The notes under the pieces were generated by a model that had not been told where the DNA came from, searched no databases, and saw nothing but the letters and a program-made list of their open reading frames with translations. Positions 37,359-48,273 of a DNA stretch of 64,000 nt are shown in pieces. Made by a program: the position numbers and the translations under genes. Each line of letters starts with the position of its first letter. Within the stretch, counting starts at the first letter, position 1. The DNA is from Pinus tabuliformis (taxonomy: Eukaryota; Streptophyta; Pinopsida; Pinales; Pinaceae), in contig CM062812.1 in NCBI GenBank assembly GCA_031772625.1, positions 728,226,300 to 728,290,299 of the forward strand. Direction: 5' to 3'.

Positions 37359-37505
37359 CCTTTTACCCCACGAGAGGAATCTTGCAGTGTCTGACTCAAT
37401 GTTTCTTCCTCTTTAACTCTACCTTGGGTACCAAGCTTTCTACCCATCCTTTCTATCACTTGCTTTTTGAGTTGAGAGCAATGCAAAAATTCAATTAAAG
37501 CTAGA
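37359..37505 (-). pseudogene. Second NSE4 N-terminal fragment
   Basis: From ATG 37447 the minus strand reads MGRKLGTQGRVKEEETLSQT and then LQDSSRGVKG. This is nearly the same as the first 30 residues of the NSE4 pseudogene at 35286, and the match continues upstream of the start codon. It stops at GVKG, beyond which no NSE4 sequence follows, so only the first coding segment and its leader are present. Confidence 0.7.
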
Positions 37506-37593
37506 AGCAAGTGCTTGAAATCTATGTTACTAGAAACCAAAAAGGGGAAACGAAATGAGAAATGACAACGTGAAGAGAAACATAGTTTGGAGG

Positions 37594-37712
37594 TTTCACA
37601 TTCAAGAAACGAGGAGAGAGAAAAACAAGAAAAATATGAAACATAAACAAGAATTTGTTTCACATTCAAGAAACGAGGAGAGAGAAAAAACAAGAAAAAT
37701 GTGAAACATAAA
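37594..37712. repeat. Tandem duplication, about 63 bp
   Basis: TTTCACATTCAAGAAACGAG begins at both 37594 and about 37657. The two copies continue through AGAAAAACAAGAAAAAT and TGAAACATAAA with few changes. The motif AAGAAACGA recurs in the diverged sequence near 40675-40780. Confidence 0.8.
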
Positions 37713-39345
37713 ACCAAGCATTCATCATTAACATTCTCGAATATTATAGTTCATAGGTAGTTTCTCATATGCTTTAGCTACTCATATGGGCCATTCCTTA
37801 ATAGTTATAGTGATTAAAAAATCTTCCATTGCTCACATAAGCCATTCTTGGATACCCATGTTTGATCCTCTAGGCTGGCAAATATAATAGTGAAGAAACG
37901 CTTGGCACGGAATTCAAGTTTGATTTAGCCTTTACATTTTCTGGATGAGTACATGATCCCACATACATTGTATATATTCTTGGATGTGACTTGAGTGGAC
38001 CTGAAATTTGGGATCTATTGTAGCATTTGCCACACAATTATTGGTTTACTGTTTTCATGGTTGGGTAACAAGATGGTGGAGATTGAGTTGACCTCCATTA
38101 GATATAGAGCCAAAAATAGAGGGTTGTCTCAAGCTATTGCCACTTGCAAAACCATAAATACAATAGCGTGTGTTTGAAGACAAAATCTAAAGAGAAAACT
38201 TCCAAAACTTTATCTTTAATCCATTATAATAGAAAACTAATCTTTATAATCATAAAAATAACATATTTTAAAAGTATAGTTGAACTAGATATTAAATTAC
38301 TAGTTTGTCAGAAAAAAAATTAACTAAATTATTTAACTACTAATATATAAAAAAATATATAAAATATCTATATACATTACTAATTTATAAAAGATATTTG
38401 ATCCCTTTAGGGCATTGGTAGATCCGAAATTAAGAGAGATCTAGCCTAGCATATGTTATTTACATAATTATTGTTAAAGTGTATAATGGGTGTCTCATAT
38501 TTGTATTTGCATTGATTAAATGATTAATATATGTAGTCATGTTTTATATTAATTATTTTAATGTATCATATATATGGTTTTGTATAATAAATTTATTTTT
38601 TATGTTAAATTTTAATAGTTAAATTTAGATATTCTTTCTTGATATTAGTTACTTTTTATTAATTTTGATTTTATTCTTTTGGATCCATTAAAATTTGTTA
38701 TCTGAGTCAATGTTTCAAATTAACAAGTGTGGTTGATCAATATAAATAAGTGAAATAAATTATTAAATTGTAATATTTTAAATTTTTACTTAAATATTAT
38801 ATATAAATATCACTTGTGGTTATAACATACCAAACAATTCATTTTTAGTTGTTAAATGTGATTATGTTAAAATAACTTTCAAAAAAATGTTATCACCCAT
38901 GATTAGAACTTACCAAACCATTCTTTTTTAGTCCCTAGATTTTTTTGTGTTAAAATAACTTTTGAAAATATGTTATCACCAATAGTTTTGTTATATTCCG
39001 TGGTTTTGTACTTTATATTCATTTAATTTACTAGTTTTTGCACATGGTTCTGTTAGATTCCATGGTTCTGTACTTAATATTTATTTAATTTATTAGTTTT
39101 TTCTCATCAATTTTCTTTCATAAATTAAAACGAGCGAGAGAGATCGTGAAGTCTTGAAAATAAATGTCATAATCTAGGTACATTATTCTAGGCCCCTCTT
39201 AATATATTTTTGGTTGTTAGATTTTTATGCCAAGAGACCCTTTCCACTTGGGGGATATGTTATAATATTTGGCATTTTAACTAAGTCAAAATAAAAGAAC
39301 ATCAAATCAAATAAAAAAATAAAAAACATAAAATTCTCCAACGCA
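37713..39345. other. Intergenic, very AT-rich, no gene seen
   Basis: The sequence is dominated by A and T with no supportable frame. Short diverged repeats (for example TTAAAATAACTTT-type phrases at 38870 and 38953) occur. Confidence 0.5.
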
Positions 39346-39657
39346 TGGTTTTTTCCCATGGTACTCCTAACCCATGGTTTTTGTCCATGGTATTTTTTTG
39401 CAATGTAGCCTATTTAAAGGCTAATAACTAAAGCAACCTAGATCCATTTTAACTATGGATCAAGCATTGAGAGGATCAAATCTCTTCACTTAAAGAGGTT
39501 TGTAGTTTTCCCATGCTACTCCTAACCCATGGTTTTTGTCCATGGTATTTTTTTGCAATGTAGCCTATTTAAAGGCTAATAACTAAAGCAACCTAGATCC
39601 ATTTTAATTGTGGATCAAGCATTGAGAGGATCAAATCTCTTCACTTAAAGAGGTTTG
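39346..39657. repeat. Recent tandem duplication, 155-bp unit
   Basis: TACTCCTAACCCATGG occurs at 39362 and 39517, and the two units are almost identical throughout, including GGATCAAGCATTGAGAGG. The near identity points to a recent event. Each unit contains the palindromic pair CCATGG...CCATGG, so hairpin-mediated slippage is possible. Confidence 0.9.
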
Positions 39658-40807
39658 GAGAGAGAAAGAGAGAGATTTGATCTCTCTTGATGCTCGATAG
39701 AGATAGATCTAAGATGGTTATTTATAAATGAAGAGGAGTATTTTTTGTAATATTACTCCTATTTGTCTTGTATTTAAAATTTATTAAATGATGGATTTCT
39801 ATTTTGTATTTTGATTTTCAAACTTAATTTACAATTATTTCTATCACTATTTTTATGTAATTATGAAACTTTCCATATTTATCATAGTTGAATTTATGTT
39901 TTTATTATAGGCATATTAATCAATAGCTTGTTGCTCTTAAGCTTTATCATTGCAAATTACCTAACATAATCTCTCTTATCACTGATGAAAAAAGTATTTA
40001 TGGGATAAAACTATTAATGGGATGGATAATAGAAAATTATTATTTTTTAGATATTAAATTAATGTCTTTGGTTAATGATATTTAATATTATATATAGTCT
40101 AATAGTTGATAAAAGTTTCTATAGGATGGTTTTCTCAAAATCCTTCTCCAAGCATTTAAGAGGTTGTAAACTAGACGAATGGCAATCAAAAAATATTGTG
40201 CCCCAATGTTTATATAGAATAATAAATTAACTAAATTATTTGATTACTAATTTATAAAAAAATATATAAAATATCTATATACATTACTAATTTATAAAAA
40301 AATATATATAAAGAAAACTTATACATTTAAATTTATAATTTTATATAAAAATACACATTTTAAAGGTTAGATACAATCATTAAATCCACTTTTAAATAAA
40401 AGCAACGCAAAAATAACAAATTTATTTTGTAAAAACTTAAAAATACACTGCTACACATCAATGGCTACAATTAAAAAAATAACATAACTTTAACTAATAA
40501 AATACCTAAATAGTCAACGTCATTAAAGAAATATTAAGCATTATTAGACTATGAAAATGCTTTCGAAAACTATCTAGAAAACCAAGCTCTATTTTTTATT
40601 ATTCATATCGACTTCTAGTCGGGAAGAGAACCATATTGCAAATGAATAAGGTTAACGTTTTCCATAAAACAGTTTCAAGAAACGAACCATTTTCGTTTCT
40701 TGCATTAAAAAATGCAAACTGCCATATAAAACGTCGTTTTCCGCATCATTCCATTTTGTATACGGTTTTTTTAAGAAACGAGGACTTCCATTCCATTTCT
40801 GGTAACA
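39658..40807. other. Intergenic, AT-rich, no gene seen
   Basis: ATATATAAAATATCTATATA with flanking sequence near 40262 repeats a phrase at about 38352, showing another dispersed low-complexity repeat. No coding region is supported. Confidence 0.5.
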
Positions 40808-40905
40808 GAGCTTGAAATTGAGACTTATGATTGAAGAACTACCTGAAATGGAAAGAGAGAAAGAAAATCTTTTTGTGTTGCATTGAAATGAGGGAGGGCA
40901 GAGAG
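40808..40905 (-). repeat. Third copy of the NSE4 5' flank block
   Basis: It matches 35355-35455 with scattered differences. No NSE4 codons accompany it here. The minus-strand open stretches just after it (41035-41371, containing ALRDKIEEDLFNGFLTKHGS) are not recognised and could be leader sequence or chance. Confidence 0.5.
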
Positions 40906-41477
40906 GGTTAGGAGGATTTTGTAATTTTGAATTTTTCTGGTGTGGTATGCTACCAAACTACTATAAGAGTTCAACCTATATTTAATATAAGTTTAATTGC
41001 CAATATAGTAATTGTGGGGCTATTTCATTTGAAGCTAAATTTTTGGGAAAACAAAACCCAAATAACCTAATTTCAGGTGAAAACTTTTGTATATTGTTTG
41101 AATTAATTGAATTCGAGAAGGAATTAAGGGAGAGAAAGGGAACCTATGAAAATATTTTCTTGGGCTCTTGAAGGAAGAACAAGGCTTCTGATCCTTCCAT
41201 CGTGGTGCAAATTTGCCCAGTGAAAATAGATCCATGTTTTGTGAGAAAGCCATTGAAGAGATCCTCCTCAATCTTATCCCTCAACGCATCCAAATTAAAC
41301 CATGAAACAATAACTGCCAGCGAATCACTACAACATTTAATGTGAAAACATAAAACAAATTTGCAAATCAATTCTAAGAATGGTAATCAATCTAAAAACC
41401 CTAAAAAATGATCTAGCTACCTGTACTTGTTTCCATATAGCCACGGATTAGATTGTACAGTGCCCATGGTCTTTCCC

Positions 41478-41815
41478 TTTTTTCAACTACTCAACATTGA
41501 TTCGAATACACTAAGGCGGAGATGAAAACTTGTTCTGGTCTTTCCTGTTTTTTCAAGTACTCAACATTCATTCGAATACACTAAGGCTAGGAAGAAAACA
41601 CGACATAATGGTCTTTCCTTTTTTTTCAACTACTCAACATTCATTCGAATACACTAATGCAGGGAAGAAAATGCTGCAGAATGATCTTTCCTTTTTTTTC
41701 AATTACTGAACATCCATTCGAATACACTAAGTTGGGAAAGAAGTCTTTCCTTTTTTTTCAACTACTCAACATTCATTCGAATACACTAAGGCGGGAAAGA
41801 AAACACGATAGAAAT
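41478..41815. repeat. Tandem array, five units of 59-73 bp
   Basis: TTCGAATACACTAAG-type phrases start at 41501, 41571, 41644, 41717 and 41776, giving spacings of 70, 73, 73 and 59 bp. Each unit has TCTTTCC, then a T run, CAACTACTCAACATTCA and a purine-rich tail. No frame is conserved. Confidence 0.9.
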
Positions 41816-44790
41816 TAAATTTTTAATTTAGATGATCTTTAAATTTTTTAATTATAATTATTTATTTTTTTTATAAATTTTAAAAAACATTATTTTTTAT
41901 GAATATATCAAAATATATGGAATGTATATTTTCTTATCTTATTGTATACTCATTTCAAAAAAAAAATATTTTTTATTTTTCAAAATTACAAAATAATTAA
42001 CCACGTTGTAAGTTGCAATTTTAAACAAATTCAAATTCAGATTTTATATAATTAAACAAAAAAACTATAAATATTTTTTTATTAATGTTTAATTATTAAA
42101 TACTAATATAGTATTATGAGTTTCCATGTTATTTAAACACATGAGATTTGGTTTTATAATTATTATGTCAAACATTAAAGCTAAAAATTAGCTTTTAACA
42201 ATGAAATCTTTTATAACCAATTTGGATGTAGTTCATTGTTATGGCAGTAAAATATGAATCTCATGAGTTCTTCCTTCGCATAAATACTTTTAATCAATTT
42301 GGTTGTAGTTCATTGTGATGGTAGTAAAAAATGAATCTCATGAGCCTGGTCCCACCCACACATTGGTATAGTTCTACCGAAGGAACCATTAATTTTTCTC
42401 CATGAATCGATAATATTGTACCGAGAAGCACCATAATCTATGACATTTCTATTTCCCACAATTGAAAAATCACCATCAATCCTTCTACCTGAACATTTTT
42501 CTTCTGTATTGTTGAACTAAACATGGCAAGACCTTCTTGTGGCAACAAGAATTTCTGAAACCCTCATCCCGCTTATTGCAATATATCTTAGAATCTGTCA
42601 TGTTGGAGTGTAGTATCCCTGGTAAGCATATAGGAGTGTAGGGGAACACAACCTCAAAGACAATCAGAATCCAAGGGGAAAGGTTTGTGCATCTAAGATG
42701 GATACCTCGATTACATAGATGTGGCTTTCTAAGCTTTTGCAGTAATCAAATGTATATTTGAGGGAGAATTCAGCCATAAAAAAAATTCTTGACTGAATTT
42801 TCATACACAAGGGTTGATTCTACTTCGAATTTTGATACTTGATGTTTAATCACTTTAATGTCATTACATATAACTAATAATTTGCAAGTCCTTATCTCAG
42901 TTGATCTCATTTTATTTCAATTTTGAAGTGACTAAGCCTTGAACGCAAAATCCTAGTAGCTAATATTTACAAAGTATGGATTGCCTCATTTCCTCTCATT
43001 TTACTTAAGTTAAATGGAGAAAATATGCCTTAGCCCCAAACCCACACAACTAAGCTTTGCACACTACAAAATCCTCTCTCTCCTAAGCTTTGCACACTAC
43101 AGAATCGTTTCTCTCCCCGGTATTTCACTTGGTTTAGATAAATTTTTCTTAGAAGAGAAATAATATCTCACTAAATACCTTACATGTTAACTTATCATCT
43201 GATCCCATTACATTTTCCAAGCATTGAGGACATTAATAATATTTCAAAATTCAATTTCACACTCATTTGATGTAATCACCATGTTCCATCAATTTCAGGT
43301 AAACTCTACAAATAAATGTAAGTAATTTTTTTTTTTTTTTTCATTGACTCTAAATTAACAAGTGAGAAAACTACAGATGAATTGTTATTTTTAAAGTAAA
43401 ACCATCCAAAAAAACTCATCGAAGCCTAGAGATAGGTTAAAACCTTTATGGATTGAAAAATATTGTTGGCATCCTCCAGAATAACACTACTTTCGGAAGC
43501 TGGGTTCATATCTTACCACAAATGAAAGAACCAAATTGAGAAGCTTATTTTAAAATTTTTATAACATGGTGTATTATAAAAAAAATTGAAGAATCACACA
43601 ATACAAAAAAAAAAAATTGTATCTAGTATCATTCTATATTATAAAGAAAAGTACTCGTTAGGCTATCTATGACATGAGTAAGAATTTCTACCCACCTACT
43701 CTCGAGATCATCGTGGACATTTACAGATTAAAAAAGGAATTGATTAGGCTACCTATGACTAAATAAGAGTTATTCCCCAACTTTCCAAACTATCATGTAC
43801 ATTTAAGCTATCATATTTTATCAACATCCTTTCTATGATGCAACACGTTACAACTTTCCATTATATTTATGTATTATATGAGTTGATGTACTTGTAAGGT
43901 GCATAAATTCCAAAATAATTGTCCAAATACCAATGTTTCCACTAAATTAATTGTTTAAGTAAGAGACACATTTTATTGTAGGAAGCATGCATCAATCAAA
44001 CACTGCTCTACTCATCATTTACAAACCCAACCAATTTTGAATACACAAACACATTCAAGACTAATCCACAATAACAAATAATGCTCAAAACAATATTCTT
44101 CATCAAACATCTACCAATGCATAAACAATGAGGAGACAAGAGACACATTGAATATGCAATCAACCAGGGCCAAAACCTCTCCAACATGAGAGGAAAACCC
44201 AAATGAGATCTTCTTCTTATAGAGACTTCAATTGATGAATACCAAGGCCATGGCCTAGAGCCTTGAATCAATGACCTCTCCAAGACCATGTCACAAGCCT
44301 CCTTGATTCATCTTCCTTATTTTTCCTTGAGTCAACGATGATCAAGCTTCTTCCTTCAATAACTCGATTATCCTTCAAATTCTAGTTCCATGGATCAAAT
44401 CTATAGTTCTTGGCCCTCCTGCATAAACCCTAGAACGTGTGGTTGACCAACCTTTTGAACCTTGATCTTCTTCGCTTGGATGGTATGAACTCTTATTACA
44501 ATTTGGCATGTATCCTTGCTTATCTTCTTCCTTGATTCAACTTCTTGGACAACAAGAAGATCTTAGACCTTTTCTGTAGCAGATAGTTCTTCCTTCCTTC
44601 GCACGTGTGGATCTATTAGCCCTAAAACATACCCATAAACAACACCAAAATCTTCTCTCTTTGTTTCCTTCTCTTGGTTGGTTATCTTCACACTTCTTAT
44701 TACGGACTTACTTAACCAAATTTTCTTGTTCACAAATGGAGGTGAGCTGCCCTATATATAGTGTTTTGTCCATCAAAAACACGTGCTAGG
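41816..44790. other. Intergenic, left flank of the large transposon
   Basis: No gene is supported. A diverged direct repeat of about 80 bp (GTAGTTCATTGTTATGGCAG, then ATGAATCTCATGAG) lies at 42228 and 42306. AAGCTTTGCACACTACA repeats at 43053 and 43088. Near 44753 CTATATATAG could be a minus-strand TATA element of an old LTR, but I found no second LTR. Confidence 0.45.
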
Positions 44791-44794
44791 AAGT
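44791..44794. repeat. Candidate target-site duplication AAGT, left
   Basis: AAGT directly precedes the left terminal inverted repeat and also directly follows the right one (61673-61676). Removing the transposon rejoins GTGCTAGGAAGT to GTTAAGGAGTGCC, which fits the repeat motif of the right flank. Confidence 0.65.
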
Positions 44795-44822
44795 AACAAT
44801 GTAAACTTTGAAACCGGAAGTG
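44795..44822 (+). repeat. Left terminal inverted repeat
   Basis: AACAATGTAAACTTTGAAA is followed by CC and GGAAGT. The right end read on the minus strand from 61672 gives the same 19 bases, then TG, then GGAAGT. 25 of 27 positions agree. Confidence 0.8.
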
Positions 44823-45656
44823 ATATTGTTACCCGTTTCATAGAGATAGCAAAAAAGTGACTCGATTTTGAAAAGGGGTGATGCAGAACACACATGTTTT
44901 TTTAGAGCATAGTTTTTGGCACATTAATTTTTTTTTGTACACTACATTTTAGGATGCTAGTGATTTTCATGCTGATTTAAAAAGATGGTAATTCCGCATC
45001 CGGCCCTTTTTTTAAAAGGCCTATTTTTTTACTTTAAATTTTCTAATGTATGAAATGTAAATAATTATTTTCTAAATTTAATAATTTTTGAAGTGGTATT
45101 CTTCTTCACATTTTCTTGTTTTTATTTTAAGTTTTTTTTTTGTAGTGAGGTTTTTATTGTTTTGCATATGTAAAGAAGAAGGTAGATATTTTGAATTTTT
45201 GATATTCTACATATTTATACATCGTTAATTAATATTTCAATCCACATGAAATAATTGTCTCTAAAAAACAATAATTTTTAATAATTGACATAAAAGTAAC
45301 CATTTTTAACATAAATATAACTAAAAAACTACACGTTTTGATAATGTTTTGTAATTTTTTGCTAGAGATGACATTTCAAAATCACAATTTTTATAGAAAA
45401 AATTTAATTAAAAATGGTTAAATAATAGTTTTCTTTATGAATTTCATGTCAAAAAAATAATAATAATCACTGTTTTTTTCAAAAGATAATGATTAACATA
45501 AAAATTAATGCGAAAATCACATAATACAAATATTTAACGCATAAGAACCTTAGTTGAGTGCTTATTCTTTTCATAAAATGTCAAAGTCAAAACATTGCAA
45601 GTATAACTAATTAATAGTTACAAAAAATGAGCTTGATTTCCAAGCATAACTTAAAT
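44823..45656. other. Left subterminal region of the transposon
   Basis: AT-rich, non-coding. It lies between the left TIR and the stop of the methyltransferase gene and should contain that gene's 3' end. No clear polyadenylation hexamer stands out. ATGCTAGTGATTTT near 44955 recalls ATGCTAGTAAAA read inward from the right end, a possible shared subterminal motif. Confidence 0.45.
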
Positions 45657-46015
45657 TTAATCAACAATGTCACGTAATCCAAACTCTTCATCCTCTAGAG
45701 TTTCATCATTGTCTTCTTCCACAATATTTTCTTCTTCATTTTGCTCAGTTTCTCCCTCTAATGGATCTTTGATGTCTGCGAATCTCCCAATGTATTCCTT
45801 TCCAATCATTCTGTGTAATGGTCGTTAGGGTTCCTTTGTCTTTTTTTCCACACGTGATTCACTAAAGTCCCCTTTCTTCAACCCAATTTCTTGCATTGCA
45901 TCTGGTAGAAACTGAAGAGCATTAATTCTTTGCTTAATAAAATTGCACTATATTGGATCTTTTTCAATGGCAATGTAGTTTCTTCCTTTTTGAAGGCAAC
46001 ATGCTAGTGTTGTAC

Positions 46016-46116
46016 CTAATTATAAAGCACAAAATAAATAATGCAGTGAACTAGTACAATGACATATAAATTAATGAATAACATATTGAAATTCAATTCC
46101 ATATAATAAAACTTAC
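46016..46116 (-). other. Intron 5 of the methyltransferase gene
   Basis: The donor GTAAGT follows AGCTCAG and the acceptor ATTAG precedes GTACAACACTAGC. Splicing yields S-S-G-T-T-L, exactly restoring methyltransferase motif I. This is strong evidence that the boundaries are real. Confidence 0.85.
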
Positions 46117-46418
46117 CTGAGCTAGAAAATAAATCCAAATACCAATCTCCTCCATTTGAACATATGCCTATAAGATAGTTAATCAATAACTGTGGTTTTT
46201 GATAAATGTTAACTATCTCTCCTTTTGCTTCTTTGTATTCATATGTTAGTTTTCTCATAACAACATCATAAGTCATTATTTGGCTATGACTCTTTCCATA
46301 TACCCGACTAAAAATCATAAACATATAGCTATCATATTTTGCTCAACTATCAATATGGATGAACTCACAATAATTTATAAATGGTTGATCTTCACGGTTA
46401 AGAAGATTTGACTTTTGC

Positions 46419-46505
46419 CTGTAACATGAAATAGTAAAAGCTCAATTAACGTGTAAATAAATGAATTTTTCAACATTAATCAAATATACATTTTAAACGT
46501 CTTAC
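46419..46505 (-). other. Intron 4 of the methyltransferase gene
   Basis: The 87-nt intron starts GTAAGACG and ends GTTACAG. Joining ACATG to GCAAAAG gives T-W-Q-K in frame with both neighbours. Confidence 0.8.
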
Positions 46506-46681
46506 CATGTAAGCTGCATCCTTGAATTTGTTTTCCCCTTAAAGCTTGACAATAACATTGCCAATTGTGTGTATAAATGAAATGTCACAAATCTCCAAAA
46601 TGTTGATGACATGACTTCTAGAAATCTCGCAACCACTTTACTAAGAGATTGATAAGCATAAGGATAAATATCATATTGAAC

Positions 46682-46692
46682 GTTTGGAATTG
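46682..46692. repeat. LINE target-site duplication, left copy
   Basis: GTTTGGAATTG lies before the poly-T end of the LINE and matches GTTTGGAATATTG at 53505-53517 apart from a two-base indel. On the minus strand both copies encode the same point of the methyltransferase (I-P-N). Confidence 0.75.
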
Positions 46693-47790
46693 TTTTATTT
46701 TTTTTTTATCAAGTAAGAGTAGGACCTTCTATTAATCTAACAAAATATACATAGTTTACATGAGGCCCCACCCGCTCTGTGAGAGTTCAACAAATAGCAG
46801 GGTAGGCAGAATTGAACCATTCACCTAAAACCAAGTGAAACCTAAACAAGAAAAACGGGGAGAAACCGTCGAACAATTAAGGCACAATGCCATACCAAAA
46901 TACCCTAGAATACCTTGGAGAATGAGTCTAACAAACTGGGGGCCACAAAAGGCCACAAAAGACCTGTCGAGGGTCCACAAGAGGTCCAACCACAAAACAC
47001 ACTTAAAACTATCAAACGAACTCAACGAAAATTAAAAGAATAGCACTCTAATATTTTTCGGGTCTGACCAACTGGCACAAAAAAATCGCCACCGTTGATT
47101 AACTTCCCAAGATCCAACGGTCTTCGTGAATATCGGGAGGACGAGAAGTGCGAGAGTTAACCACTCGATGAGGGCAGTTTTCACTCACCTCACTCCACAA
47201 TCTGTTGCTTGAAGAGTGGAATCGGAGCCAATCTCTAAAAAACCAGAAACCATTCAGACCCCGCCTGATATACCACTTGTGGTTTTGAAACAGGTGTTTG
47301 ACGAAAAAGACAAACATGTCCTTTTGCCACGTGAAGTCCTTCAATTTTGTCCAGTGGGCAGTTCTTGAGCCATTCCAATCCACCTAGATTCTCTATCGAA
47401 CACCAACTAAGCAATGTGAAAATGGACACCCCAACCTATGGTGCTATCCAGGTCAATCCTTCCATCATTCAATCAAAAGACTCCAAACTTTGGAAATCTG
47501 CCAAACCAAAGAGGGTTAGGTAGTATAGGTTTCTCCATCCTCCTACCGGTCTTTTGAGTCCCTTCGATCTGTCTTGTTAGTCCATAGTTCCATATCCTGA
47601 GTTGCTTGACAGAGACTGTCCTCCCACAATTTTCCTAGAGGTAACGAATCCCAAGCATACCTAAAATCCCTGTCCCTAGTGGCGACACCTTCGTTCGCCA
47701 ACTAATCGCTAACATGTTAGCTTTCCTTTTAACATGAACAAATCTGACAGTTTTAAGGGTTCGCAGGTGAGAGTAGATGTGGTAAAAAAC

Positions 47791-48240
47791 CTACAGAAGC
47801 TTCCAGTACTTCGACACTTTATATGGAGAGGTTCCATTGCAAATTTTCTTAGCCGCTATAATAATCAGTTTTGAATCCGATTCAATTATAACATTGTGTG
47901 AATTTGAATCCACCAGGATTTCTAGGCATTGATCTAATGCCATGAGCTCAGCCATGTTATTAGCAGCCTTCCCCAAGTGGCCATGGAAGATTTTCTATAT
48001 TTTCCCTTGATCATCTCTTATGGAACCCCCAAAGCCCGCTAATCTTTGGTTGCCCTGAGATGCTCCATCAATATTAACCTTTAAGAAACCATAAGGAGGA
48101 GGCTTCCAAATGTTAACACCTTTATTTATTAGGCTTACTTCCTTTATTATTCCCGGAGGACTGATGGACTGAAGACCCAAGTGAAGTATCATTCTCTCCT
48201 CTTGGGGCAGAGGAGGATCTTTCGGAAGGGTCCTTAACAA
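47791..48240 (-). pseudogene. LINE ORF2 terminal RNase H
   Basis: It reads PPYGFLKVNIDGASQGNQRL, GFGGSIRDDQGKI, stop, then GKAANNMAELMALDQCLEIL and VIIESDSKLII. The D, E and D positions of a plant L1 RNase H are preserved. One stop divides the domain. Confidence 0.85.
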
Positions 48241-48273
48241 GCTTCTTACTGTGTCTTTGAGCTACCTTAGAAT

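Noticed and set aside
44008..44289. 93-codon minus-strand frame near a TATA-like site
   Set aside because: No domain is visible and no second LTR or gene structure supports it.
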